A stretch of DNA of 64,000 nt. Origin: Candidatus Poseidoniaceae archaeon (GTDB lineage: Archaea > Thermoplasmatota > Poseidoniia > Poseidoniales > Poseidoniaceae). The notes under the pieces are model-generated. The model worked only from the letters and a program-made list of their open reading frames with translations, searched no databases and had not been told where the DNA came from. The stretch is from contig CASIAP010000002.1 of assembly GCA_949372645.1 (NCBI GenBank), positions 62,001 through 126,000 on the forward strand. Reading direction: 5' to 3'. Position numbers and translations under genes: made by a program. How positions within the stretch are numbered: position 1 is the first letter of the stretch; every line of letters starts with the position of its first letter. This document shows positions 38,701 through 47,276 of the stretch, piece by piece.

Positions 38701-41700
38701 CAGTTGCAGGGACTTCATTTAATGTTACAGGCACCGTAATCAGCGATAATGGTAGTGGACTTGAACGACGTGATGGAAGTGTTTTGCCCTCGAATATCTT
38801 ATTCATGCTGGATGGTCAGCCTACTGGATTTACAGTAACAGGTGGCTCAGTCGCAGCAGGTGGGTTATGGTCAGCAACCATCCTTCTTGGAGAAGGATTT
38901 GAAGCAGGCAACCATTCTCTTGACGCTTCCTATATTCCAAACGTCAACTACTACATCGGGTCAACCCAAAATTCATCGTTTGATAGTCGAGGGTTCACTA
39001 CGGTTATCTTTGTTCAACCCTCACTTGATGGCCTTGGGTCGCCGTCTTTGAATGACCGGACCGAACGAGGTAATGATGTTCAAATACAAGTTTTGTTACG
39101 GGATAATACCCTTTCCCCAGTTGCAGCACAACAAGTTGTTGTAACTCTTAAAGGGACTGATGTAAGCATCATTCTCACCACTTTTGGAAACGGAACTGCA
39201 GTCGGTGTTCTTACTGTTCCAAGCAACCAAAGTGTTGGGTTCAATGATCTCAATGTCATCTTTGCTGGAACTCCGGGCACAACAGGCTTAATCGGTTCAA
39301 ATGCATCAACACAGTTCGTTGTACTCGCTCAAACTAATATGGTGATTTCAGCCTCTCCTTCGACTCTTGTAGCTGGTGATTCATTCACTGTTGAAGGCAC
39401 ATTGTTGGATGACCTCAATCAAACGCTCGCAATCAACGGCGTCTCATCACTTGCTGTTGTTCATCTTCTTGTCGATGGTGTTCCAGTTTCCAGTGTGGAA
39501 ACAGATGCATTGACAGGAGCGTATTCGATTAGCTGGACTTTGCCAGAGGATACATCTGCAGGAGCGCACCTGATTGAAGTACGGTTCCTTGGTGGACGCG
39601 ATTGGGTAGACCCAATTAGCGTTGGTGACCCTTCGAACCCAGATTTTTATCTTCCAAGCAGTGCACAAGTTGGCTTTAATGTCAGTGTGCCAACGAAGAT
39701 TATTCTGTTGACAGCAACAGGTAATGTTGATCGAGAAGCAACGATGACGATCGAAGGTCGTTTGCTGGATTTGGTTGACTCACCATTGTCCGATCTTACT
39801 TTGGAAGTTTGGCTTGGAGGCCAATGGATGACGAATGTCAGTTCAGATGAAACGGGTCTCTTTACCGCCATCTATCCGGTTCCTGCTGATGCAGAACTTG
39901 GTCCAGTCTCGCTCGAAATACGCTTTACTGGGACTACATTCTATCTCCCGAGTAATGCTACTGGGACATGGACAATCTACAGTCCAATACTTGTTACAGT
40001 CTCTATGGAAAGCCCTGTTGCAGTTGGTCAAAACACGACCATTACAGGTTCAGTTGTCGATAACCAACTGGCTGGAATTCCTGGCCACACTGTTGAGCTC
40101 GAAGTCGAAGGCCTCATCATTGCTACAGTCGTTACCAATGCCGAGGGTGGATTTACCTTCCTCTGGAATGTACCTGATACCTTTAGTTTCGGAAACCATA
40201 CACTGTTTGCCAATGCTGATGCTCAAGGCTACTACCGTTCAAACACAGGTAACACCTCCTTCTTCTTGGCTCATCGTTCTGATGTAACGTTGATTTTTGA
40301 TGATGGTAAAGATGCTACTCGCGGTAATTTCTGGTTACTCTCAGGGCGTTTATTCGACATTGACTCAGTCAATAACGATGGTTTGAGTGAAATGCAACTT
40401 AGCCTTCGGTTAGACGATGTTGAGATTGCTACCTTGGTTACAGAATCCGATGGTAGTTGGTCAACTCCCATACTTGCAACTTCTGATTTGGCACGTGGTA
40501 ACCATCTTTTCACCATCTATTTTGAGGGGACTGAGGCCCATCTTGGAACTCAATCAACTGGCACGGCAACCGTATGGGCAGATGCTAAAATCACCATCGA
40601 TGGAACCTCTTCGAACATCGTTGTCCGTTCGGATTCAATTTCGGAACCGATCATATTGACTGGTTCAGTTTCTGAAATCGGTGGACTTGGTGAAGTATTT
40701 GACAATGTGACCCTTTATCTTGGTAATGGTTCGCAATGCTTGGCACAAAAAGATGGCGCACGCTGCCTAGATAATCTCGTCATCGATTGGTCAAATGGAA
40801 ACTTTTCACTCATCACAACAGCACCTACTTTCCTCGATGCAGGAGCACAATACTTGAACCTCGAAACGCCTCGTGACGATACCCACTACCTTAATTCAGC
40901 TAATGTTGATCATTTGGTATTTGTTAAGATTGATGCAGATATTATCGTCTCACTTGATGGTATCATTGAAGGTGAGCAAGAAAATATCGGTGGAAATATA
41001 ATTATCACTGCACAAGATACGAAAAAAGGTATCGACGGTATTCAAGTACTGATTGTTCTTTATCACGAGAATGGAACTCAACTGTCGACTCCACTCCAGC
41101 CTCTCACGAATGCTGATGGTGTTGCAGAGTTTGATTTCAAGTCTGACCCTCCATTTGGTGATACAGAGAAGTGGGGAGAATTGTACATGGAGATTATCAT
41201 CAACGACCCCCGTCTCTCACAAAAAACGTTGAATGCTTTTGCTTTAGATTCGAGTGAATCGTTTACCCCTTCATATGAGTATCAAGAAGCAGCAACTGAG
41301 ATTCCAGTATGGGTTTACATCCTCACCCTCCTTATCCTCGGATTAGCAGGTGCTGGAACCGTACTCTATCGACGTCGTCAATCCTCTGAATTGATGAATG
41401 AAGCAGCCGAGATTTTTGCCTATACAGCAGAATTATTGGCAGCTGGTGACTCTATACGTGAAGCAATCTTTACTTGCTACCAGAGTCTTTGTGCTACTTT
41501 CCAGGAGCACGGATTCTTACGCCGAGATTTCGAAACAGTTCGAGAATTCGAGATGGCGATTCGTCAAGCAATGCCTCAAATTTCCGATGAAGCATTACTT
41601 GCCCTTGACAATATGTTTGAACAGGCACGTTATGGCCGTGAAGAAATGGGTCAACAGCATCAAGATGCTGCACAACTCGCTTTGGAACGAATGGGCCAGG

Positions 41701-41735
41701 AAATCTCTTCACTTGCAGCTATTCCTTCACGTTGA
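32769..41735 (+). CDS. Giant surface protein: TSP3-type Ca-binding repeats, transglutaminase-like domain, Ig-like array, cytosolic DUF4129-like tail
   Basis: About 2,988 residues from ATG 32769 (TTG 32742 and ATG 32805 are alternatives). Order: N-terminal signal segment (SLAALMLLSTFAAIPYI); Asp-rich thrombospondin-3-like repeats such as DSDNDGLPDGWEWKYGLDP over about residues 63-715; a transglutaminase-like core with candidate triad Cys in GTCSEFNTAF (about 980), His in THLSTWGEV (about 1020) and Asp in WIAFDACP (about 1046); a long array of Ig-like beta domains to about 2840; one membrane helix (VYILTLLILGLAGAGTVLY); and a cytosolic helical domain resembling DUF4129. Transglutaminase-like and DUF4129 domains also occur together in TgpA-type membrane proteins. 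It may act in surface adhesion or protein cross-linking/cleavage; this is inference. Confidence 0.88.
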   Translation: MRHQTSPTTVNPMRTTVSPSEPRFQLQILRHRNAFKSLSLAALMLLSTFAAIPYISMDVLAASDQDGDGLTYGLEYLMNTAPNDPDSDNDGLPDGWEWKYGLDPLSSNGLDGAVGDPDGDGMSNLQEYSYLQPANWDSSSTPSVLDLGVWWNGTVPVNDWNEEDAMQYNRPGCGDTGSDGVGNVILCDEDPVGNICTNGFDDDKDGLVDSADPDNDGDADCSSNDDDGDGIEDEDVAGWDTDGDGMDDGWEAANGLNATSASNADGPNGDPDGDGLNNLMEYINPTWTTMCGTSPCFRNGPNGVVTETTSPCDPVAGIGPGGCATFTAEVDGITSTNPQRADTDGDGLNDSYEALTLLTDPTTSDTDRDGIDDGVEVNGAYGNPPQASNPRDNNTDGDAFDDGEEDINSNGVLDAGETDPTRMEDSGDEDNDGIQNWEENLSCTSWDLADTDFGGINDGDERNVSHGTDPCNTLINFETTIASWNSGTNQLELADGTGFNPSGGIGWYNTSGTWIAFAYAGAVNNFVSGVSTAPNPGVTQVSNRNGSFCHTSATAAGTIGTTQQYCDDDYTDSDADGLADWQELLGTFGWFSNPTLADTDADGVNDFDEVFDNTDPNQPCSNLLDDDLDGLNNYFETTTGCDLSWIGILNGSTDVWITDDVSIDTDAGGVADRDEYFDGTNPENDPTDDLLPADFDGDGIPDAVENLTGTDWTNPDTDGGGMLDGLECPQEFWIANCNGSGFDPFDPSDDLISSEIVFWANNTSGVVDTDSIHRWRQSTNDFYTGTTYAHLREVHPFEPIILPSSNMTHLADITFSNETIDWSMTFQNPPMAGNLPVPYSLSNLSFYVDLSGELQRSSDTHNIEIVSGPIQEMYVQQPEYYFDWTVLASTSVPGTNSTYELILPASFRNLSHSDSALFNVTNAILTEASATNAYDSASALQTFLSEGNATTDFKRNYDGSGIPSEEDLSTGLALAVLEGTCSEFNTAFVTMARLAGLPARMVTGFTGGIWTGDGYAVYPTHLSTWGEVRLQQNSANGDTELGWIAFDACPAAEEVEIVNQTLSSLTFDRDGSNSLNVSGQLRYTENLTSIPQKSLTAYLVPMALQNEIPGQGAVLNFEIGSTITLIDGNFSLNGTLLEFEGPGMYRLVVQLEQSGYVSESGIIFEGYINVTEDSILLHTAPNALNAPIAGAGALTVIEGLLTLENIPSNKIENIGVNDLNPPSVWLSYTSSVNGFINMSSFINIDGSWSFDLDLDPLETKTNLSATLGFSGWQDTQATDITPVQFHLRPSNTSILIDVRDAPNLTATLEGPLANNSVLMLNDNLWVNGSAVTTGASPVSMPGNVSFSIRQNGTSQEWIQVFNRSVNGPFSLQHLLVAADTQIVAGFLETQIRFFPDAIEATDDANITAGGPYLLRGLLSFDVQATPQLRGSGATVLVTAIDHRGLSTDLMLSGNFDFSFNGNWFNTTVDPLTAIMTISWLVDSTLFAGDYNFDISYNGSERYQPSTGTSTVRIAAEVAWNLSLGQDWTHLGNSSYLSGDIFDAQYPNISVLGDNITMLSITMFTTEGMPIDLSQGLLDNTTGSFLLNFTLPTTSPSDSYEFILNMDFDTMAPTGGAYFRLVDTSIPPAAPTLPSTLVGIESEFVVESEQRSLIVEVNQALDFNSKVTDVADKSNVSGASVEYIFDWGNTNVSMGFGVSNLDGNSSLQWTATGISPGYYDVLMIVYDDLTDSLGQGNSRRTENSTIVNLTVQVPSDIRIDSIPTVATAGLNFNVLGQVLDGDNPARPLTTPVEMSAFWLNNPDEILVPSYRTTSNGTFNMSIPTDSSGNGTERGNKILVLSVNEDSSPFYLTSSSQNGILIMGVSQFENLQPLNPVTVNRGDTINITGRLLESSNLFAPLSGYDVDIQFHETWLTGTQTDGEGYANFSHQIPMSHPLGLIVVSLVFNGSSDLMNTQVNLSSITVRSITIMVIDPIIANPVAGTSFNVTGTVISDNGSGLERRDGSVLPSNILFMLDGQPTGFTVTGGSVAAGGLWSATILLGEGFEAGNHSLDASYIPNVNYYIGSTQNSSFDSRGFTTVIFVQPSLDGLGSPSLNDRTERGNDVQIQVLLRDNTLSPVAAQQVVVTLKGTDVSIILTTFGNGTAVGVLTVPSNQSVGFNDLNVIFAGTPGTTGLIGSNASTQFVVLAQTNMVISASPSTLVAGDSFTVEGTLLDDLNQTLAINGVSSLAVVHLLVDGVPVSSVETDALTGAYSISWTLPEDTSAGAHLIEVRFLGGRDWVDPISVGDPSNPDFYLPSSAQVGFNVSVPTKIILLTATGNVDREATMTIEGRLLDLVDSPLSDLTLEVWLGGQWMTNVSSDETGLFTAIYPVPADAELGPVSLEIRFTGTTFYLPSNATGTWTIYSPILVTVSMESPVAVGQNTTITGSVVDNQLAGIPGHTVELEVEGLIIATVVTNAEGGFTFLWNVPDTFSFGNHTLFANADAQGYYRSNTGNTSFFLAHRSDVTLIFDDGKDATRGNFWLLSGRLFDIDSVNNDGLSEMQLSLRLDDVEIATLVTESDGSWSTPILATSDLARGNHLFTIYFEGTEAHLGTQSTGTATVWADAKITIDGTSSNIVVRSDSISEPIILTGSVSEIGGLGEVFDNVTLYLGNGSQCLAQKDGARCLDNLVIDWSNGNFSLITTAPTFLDAGAQYLNLETPRDDTHYLNSANVDHLVFVKIDADIIVSLDGIIEGEQENIGGNIIITAQDTKKGIDGIQVLIVLYHENGTQLSTPLQPLTNADGVAEFDFKSDPPFGDTEKWGELYMEIIINDPRLSQKTLNAFALDSSESFTPSYEYQEAATEIPVWVYILTLLILGLAGAGTVLYRRRQSSELMNEAAEIFAYTAELLAAGDSIREAIFTCYQSLCATFQEHGFLRRDFETVREFEMAIRQAMPQISDEALLALDNMFEQARYGREEMGQQHQDAAQLALERMGQEISSLAAIPSR

Positions 41736-41741
41736 GACGAT

Positions 41742-42215
41742 TCACCAGCGAAGATGAAGTCGACCATTGATAAAATGAGCACTGATTTCACTCGCTTCAG
41801 CCGGTAATGGAAGAATGCGTAAAAGGTCATCATGGCCCGACTCCTTTACGATAATGCGTAATTGGCGTTGAGTTTCATTATAGAGGGTTGAAACCTCAAT
41901 ATCAGAATTGTTTGCTCCATGGAGTGGTATCATGAGTCCATCTGGATTCACAGTGCCGTGCAATTGGTCAACCATCCAAGCCAATCGGCGCTCAGGTTCA
42001 ATCTCTGCAAGATGTGATTCAGGAATCATTCCTGATGCGGTAAGTACACGTTGATGGTTCAATTGAACCTCAGATAAATGCCCTGCCTGGATGTGGAATT
42101 CTGCATGGAGTTGTTGAGGTTCAGCTTCAAGTCCTAATGTCGCCCTATCCATCGGTTTTTCGCTCTCTTCATCCATACTTTCTGTTTCCAGATGAACTGT
42201 TTCCCATGTCGACAT
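41742..42215 (-). CDS. Uncharacterised protein with Hsp20-like C-terminal part
   Basis: A 157-residue soluble protein from ATG 42215 (MSTWETVHLE). The frame extends to 42344, but that would overlap the 3' end of the helicase gene. The C-terminal half alternates strands (LRIIVKESGHDDLLRILPLP, then ISAHFINGRLHLRW) in a way that recalls the alpha-crystallin/CS fold, where a short INGRLHLR-like strand closes the sandwich. The IXI tail motif of Hsp20 chaperones is not evident, so this is a weak fold guess. It converges tightly with the giant surface-protein gene and lies 58 bases downstream of the XPD helicase gene. Confidence 0.65.
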   Translation of the reverse strand: MSTWETVHLETESMDEESEKPMDRATLGLEAEPQQLHAEFHIQAGHLSEVQLNHQRVLTASGMIPESHLAEIEPERRLAWMVDQLHGTVNPDGLMIPLHGANNSDIEVSTLYNETQRQLRIIVKESGHDDLLRILPLPAEASEISAHFINGRLHLRW

Positions 42216-42273
42216 GGTGTATCGGTTGTGTGCGGCCTCCATGAACCTTCGGCCTCCAAAATTTGTATTCCGT

Positions 42274-44379
42274 TCACACTTCTTCAATGGTGTGGACTTT
42301 GGAAAAGAAGCGGCGAGCAAAGCTTGCAGTAGTTTGTGGGTCATTGGTGGAATTCATACGCAGATCGCTCGGATAACAACTGATGTAGGTTCGATCGGTA
42401 TGACGTTGGTCGAGGAGGAGAATCAATGCTCGGTCACCGACTGAACGAATCGGACGGCCCATCGCTTGCAAAATCGCATTAATTGCTGGCTGAGTCACCG
42501 TATAACGCCAAGCATTATTTTTTCCAAAGCGGTCTCCAGCATAGGCCTTGAGCGCATTGGATAGAACAGATGGAGGTGGGTTTGGAATTCCAATACAGGC
42601 TACGGCATCTAAGATTCCGCCGTTGTAATCGATACCTTCGGACAGACGTGCTCCATGGACTCCGCAGAGCAAGATTCGTTGCCCAGATTCTTTCTCGCTT
42701 CGGAGTGTTTCAACTATTGAATCAATGTCGTTTTTTGTCCAATCACGACTTTCCACTACCTTACGAATACCTTTGAAGGTTGTTTCTCCTAGAATCTCAT
42801 CCATCATTCTGTATGAGGGTGAAAAAACCGCAATATGTCCTGGTGTTCCATCGATGAGGGCTTGAATATGGTTGCGAATCTTTGTCCACATCATTGGTGT
42901 TCGTTGGCTATACTTGGTGGTGACATCACCGGCAACCAAGACTGGTCGACGCTCACCAGCAAATGGAGAGGTGTAGGCCGTTTTTGTGGTTTTGTTCGCA
43001 GGTAGGTCAAGCATGTCTGAATACATTTGTGGAGGATATAATGTTCCTGACATCAAAATGGCTCCGTGTATTGATGAAAATACAGGGCCAGATACCAGGC
43101 CAGGGTCCAAGAGGTGAGAGGTGATTGTTCCATCCTTACCCTTTTTTGTACTGAACACTAGGCTCAAAGCGGTCGTTTCTCCAAATGTTTCGATGCATTT
43201 GAGAATGTGACCCATTCGATGGGCATCTGGTTCCATTGCATCTTCATCATCGCCCGTTTCTAAATCGACTTCAACACGAAGGAGAACATCGGAAAGCCGT
43301 GGTAGTCGATGACTACGCTCAACAGCTAATTCGACTAATTCAGGGTCATCTGTCAATGTTTTTTGCCCAGTCAGCCCTTCATATTCATCACATGAACGAT
43401 GAAGAATCTCTAACAATCTGGAGACTTCAACACGAGATTCATCCGAGTCATTGGGTAAATCAGTATGGAGTTGGCGAAATAAATCAGCGATCTTAATGCG
43501 AGCAATTTTCATAATTTCGAAGGCCCATGTAGCTATATCGAGTTCCAGAGCGGTTGAAACCGAATTCGATTGAAGGTAATGGGCATTAAGGGTGCCAACA
43601 TATTCTTCCATTTCCATGGTTGCGTTTCGAGCAATCGTCGGTGTGATGATTTTTTCCATTGTCATTCGAATCCGGTTTGGGAGATTGTGCGCTTCATCGA
43701 CAACGACAATAATATCTTCAAGAGCAACACCCATTGCTTCTAGACTTGACTTACGAACGCCTTCATCGAAAATATGGTTGTAGTCACCCACGAAAATATC
43801 TGCATGCCCAGCAGCCTCTCTGGCAGCCTTCCATGGGCACGTTTGCGTGATTTCTCCACCTACTCTGTGGACTTTGGTTAAATCAACCAATTCATCAACA
43901 TGCAATGGGCTGTCAAGAATCCTCTTTGTTAATCCCGGTGCACTGGTAATCCATGGGCGGCAAGATTTGGTCTTTCTTGCTGTGCTGCACATCATTGAGA
44001 ATACAAGCGAAGATTCCTTGGCAAAGGGTTGTACACACATTCCTGATTGCCCGATCATATCAACCAGTGTGATTGGGTCCTTACCAACTCGAATTTGATT
44101 TATTCTACGGACAGTATCGACGACAATCCTATGTTGGCTTTGTCGAGAAGTAAGAAAGAAGATATGTTTCTTGTTGGACGTGTTCTTTGTAATTTCAAGT
44201 GCTGCAGCCAGAGCAGCAGCGGTTTTCCCAATTCCTGTCGGCGCTGCTGCCAAATGATACCCCCCACTTCGAAGGGCTTCGGTGGATTCTTGAATCATCT
44301 CAATTTGACCAGGTCGTGGCTTTTCATGGGCCAAGAAGGCAAACTGTTTCTCCTTTACTTGCCTCCCCTCCACTGTCAT
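42274..44379 (-). CDS. XPD/Rad3-family iron-sulphur DNA helicase
   Basis: A 701-residue 5'-3' superfamily 2 helicase of the XPD/DinG group, acting in nucleotide excision repair or replication-associated unwinding. Visible are Walker A AAPTGIGKT (49-53), four cysteines for a [4Fe-4S] cluster (115, 131, 140 and 181; the last in TCPWKAAREAAGHADIFVGDYN), the DEAH box VVVDEAHNLPNR, and C-terminal helicase motifs LLCGVHGARLSEGIDY and QAMGRPIRSVGDRALILLLDQR. The cluster residues are intact. It lies downstream of a structured gap and the ribbon-helix-helix gene on the minus strand. Confidence 0.93.
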   Translation of the reverse strand: MTVEGRQVKEKQFAFLAHEKPRPGQIEMIQESTEALRSGGYHLAAAPTGIGKTAAALAAALEITKNTSNKKHIFFLTSRQSQHRIVVDTVRRINQIRVGKDPITLVDMIGQSGMCVQPFAKESSLVFSMMCSTARKTKSCRPWITSAPGLTKRILDSPLHVDELVDLTKVHRVGGEITQTCPWKAAREAAGHADIFVGDYNHIFDEGVRKSSLEAMGVALEDIIVVVDEAHNLPNRIRMTMEKIITPTIARNATMEMEEYVGTLNAHYLQSNSVSTALELDIATWAFEIMKIARIKIADLFRQLHTDLPNDSDESRVEVSRLLEILHRSCDEYEGLTGQKTLTDDPELVELAVERSHRLPRLSDVLLRVEVDLETGDDEDAMEPDAHRMGHILKCIETFGETTALSLVFSTKKGKDGTITSHLLDPGLVSGPVFSSIHGAILMSGTLYPPQMYSDMLDLPANKTTKTAYTSPFAGERRPVLVAGDVTTKYSQRTPMMWTKIRNHIQALIDGTPGHIAVFSPSYRMMDEILGETTFKGIRKVVESRDWTKNDIDSIVETLRSEKESGQRILLCGVHGARLSEGIDYNGGILDAVACIGIPNPPPSVLSNALKAYAGDRFGKNNAWRYTVTQPAINAILQAMGRPIRSVGDRALILLLDQRHTDRTYISCYPSDLRMNSTNDPQTTASFARRFFSKVHTIEEV

Positions 44380-44721
44380 AATGTTGGTTCAGCGTCGACC
44401 CCTCTAAAGGATTGGGGGAAATTTAGTTTGCAGCGGCTGCACTGCTGTGAATAATTGTGCCCAGGTATGTGGGGGTCCTGAGCACGTGGGAACCATCCAA
44501 CTTAGGAAGCTGGATTGGAATCTGAGTCCCCCCGCCCGTCTTCCGAGGGGAGGTGTGTTGGGTTGTTTTGTAGTCCAGCGCGTGCAAGACGGGCACGCAG
44601 ACGCAAAGCGGCAAATCCGTACGGATTGGACAAATCCCGTACGGCATTGAAGGTGGCATCGCGAGTCTCGCAAACATCGTCTTGCCAATTCATTTTCCAT
44701 CCCCTCCTGCACTCTCACCCA
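44380..44721. other. 342-base structured gap, possible non-coding RNA or small-gene region
   Basis: No large gene fits here. The stretch is rich in self-complementary elements. A long hairpin has outer arms GTGGGGGTCCTGAG (44469-44482) and CTGAGTCCCCCCGC (44522-44535) and an inner ATCCA/TGGAT stem. Another hairpin is GCGTGC-aagacgg-GCACGC (44580-44598). Two copies of the palindrome CCGTACGG start exactly 20 bases apart (44617 and 44637), and a GCAG/CTGC stem lies near 44431. I compared it by eye with tRNA, 5S rRNA, RNase P RNA and SRP RNA signatures and found no match. A 63-codon frame on the minus strand overlaps part of it and is listed separately. Confidence 0.4.
44502..44693 (-). CDS. Possible small protein, 63 residues
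   Basis: A short frame starting ATG 44693, 28 bases after the ribbon-helix-helix gene, with GGAGG about nine bases before the start. Its middle (RDATFNAVRDLSNPYGFAALRLRARLARAGL) looks like an amphipathic, Arg-rich helix with protein-like composition; the C-terminus (NNPTHLPSEDGRGDSDSNPAS) is low complexity. No family is recognised. Against it, the same DNA forms strong hairpins and could be a non-coding RNA instead. If real, it would be co-transcribed with the regulator and would precede the XPD helicase gene. Confidence 0.35.
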   Translation of the reverse strand: MNWQDDVCETRDATFNAVRDLSNPYGFAALRLRARLARAGLQNNPTHLPSEDGRGDSDSNPAS

Positions 44722-45096
44722 CTATTCGTGGTATTCTTCGCGTCGTATCGTTGAACTCTTGGCTTGAACCAAGAGATCTTCGAGTTGTTGTGTTAATTCA
44801 GAACGAGCCTTCGTGGCGCGTTCTATGTAAAGTGAAAGCCCTTCCTGGGCAGCAGCTTCAGGAGTCGTCCCCTGAAGTTCGTATAATTGTCCGAGGAGCA
44901 TTTTGTCCCCATAGCCAAGTGGAATACGAATGGAATCCATGCCTGCGAGGAGTGGTTGACCTTTGAGGAATTGTTGAATAGCCAATCGGATGACATCGGA
45001 ACGGTTTCGAGCGCCTTCAAGCCCAACACGGCCATCTAGTAGCGCAAGATCTTCCTCAGTAATTCTGAGTGAGACAAGGTTGCTTGGGGTTGTCAT
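44722..45096 (-). CDS. Ribbon-helix-helix transcription regulator
   Basis: A 124-residue protein with an N-terminal ribbon-helix-helix DNA-binding motif: strand NLVSLRITEEDLALLDG, then helices ARNRSDVIRLAIQQFLKG. The C-terminal part is helical (GTTPEAAAQEGLSLYIERATKARSELTQQLEDLLVQA) and may form dimers or a sensor. I take ATG 45096 because it directly precedes the motif and has GGAGG about seven bases upstream; a longer frame to 45207 is not RHH-like. The divergent region upstream contains an inverted repeat that may be its own operator. Targets are unknown. Confidence 0.82.
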   Translation of the reverse strand: MTTPSNLVSLRITEEDLALLDGRVGLEGARNRSDVIRLAIQQFLKGQPLLAGMDSIRIPLGYGDKMLLGQLYELQGTTPEAAAQEGLSLYIERATKARSELTQQLEDLLVQAKSSTIRREEYHE

Positions 45097-45137
45097 TTTG
45101 AGTCCTCCGTATCCAGTGGGTATGATTGACGGTATAT

Positions 45138-45184
45138 CAATGTAACTCAAATGATGACGTATTGACTTACAAGTGATTACATTG
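45138..45184. promoter_or_regulatory. Inverted repeat CAATGTAA ... TTACATTG upstream of the RHH regulator
   Basis: Two perfect eight-base half-sites, CAATGTAA at 45138-45145 and TTACATTG at 45177-45184, flank 31 bases. One half-site overlaps a TATATC element suited to the regulator's own promoter. RHH proteins often bind paired inverted sites and repress themselves, so autoregulation is a reasonable inference. The rest of the 250-base divergent region up to 45348 shows no further gene. Confidence 0.4.
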
Positions 45185-45347
45185 CTTGATACTGTGCAGT
45201 GCAGCATTGTGAAGCTTTTGGCGTATGGTTCTCTTGATTTCTGTCGTTTTGATGGATGCTTCCTGTATACAGAGGGGGGGATTGTATCAAGTGTAATTTT
45301 GAGTGTAGCAGTAGAACCTTCTAATACGGGGGACTTTAGCAGACTTC

Positions 45348-45794
45348 ATGGCTCCAGAACCATCCCGAGGACTCTATCTCTACCTGCGAACGCTTACCAG
45401 TGCGATGGATGATTCCATCATCACTGATGACGAAGCAAGCATTTTGCATGTTCTTGCTCTTGCCCTTGGCGTTCATCCAAGTGATACCGCCTTTTGCCTC
45501 GCGGTTGTCCGCGGAGAGCAAACCAATCCTTTCGATGGCACTGAATTTGATTATTCAGGCCACCATACTGGAGATGTGACTACCTACCAATCAGCTCTCA
45601 TCGCCGCTTTGGATGATGAAGTCATTACCGAGGATGAATGGTCGATGCTCACTGCACTTCGAACCTTGATTGGGATTCAAGAAGATCAACACACTATGAT
45701 TGAAGAAGCTATTCAAGCAATGGCCGATATTGACTCAAATGGTGTTCGACGTCTTGAACGATTAAAGCGATTCAATACCGTGTGTCCTTTTTGA
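45348..45794 (+). CDS. Uncharacterised acidic protein with duplicated helical motif
   Basis: A 148-residue soluble acidic protein. Two similar segments are visible: AMDDSIITDDEASILHVLALALGVHPSD (about 19-46) and ALDDEVITEDEWSMLTALRTLIGIQEDQ (about 86-113). Both have the pattern DD-x-[IV]IT-[DE]DE followed by a helix, which suggests an internal duplication and a fold related to TerB-like or EF-hand-like helical pairs. The acidic loops could bind metal, but no canonical EF-hand is complete. The start could be ATG 45348. It stands between the divergent RHH regulator and gdhA. Confidence 0.72.
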   Translation: MAPEPSRGLYLYLRTLTSAMDDSIITDDEASILHVLALALGVHPSDTAFCLAVVRGEQTNPFDGTEFDYSGHHTGDVTTYQSALIAALDDEVITEDEWSMLTALRTLIGIQEDQHTMIEEAIQAMADIDSNGVRRLERLKRFNTVCPF

Positions 45795-45908
45795 ACATGG
45801 CCAACATCAAACTTGTCTCAAACCAGCGTTGCGAGGAGCTCTTTTGATGGTAATACTTAGAAAGGGTCTTTCTTTGGGACGGCTCATACAAACGTGAATG
45901 GTGCTAAT

Positions 45909-47265
<1,357 letters not shown>

Positions 47266-47276
47266 ATGGTGATGAT

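Noticed and set aside
44404-44718. Cys/Arg-rich 104-codon frame on the minus strand
   Set aside because: Its composition is unlike neighbouring genes, and a better-placed 63-codon frame and strong hairpins explain the region more simply.
44380-44721. SRP RNA, RNase P RNA or 5S rRNA
   Set aside because: I looked for the SRP helix 8 GGAA/AGCAG signature, the RNase P GAGGAAAGTCC block and the 5S loop motifs on both strands and did not find them.
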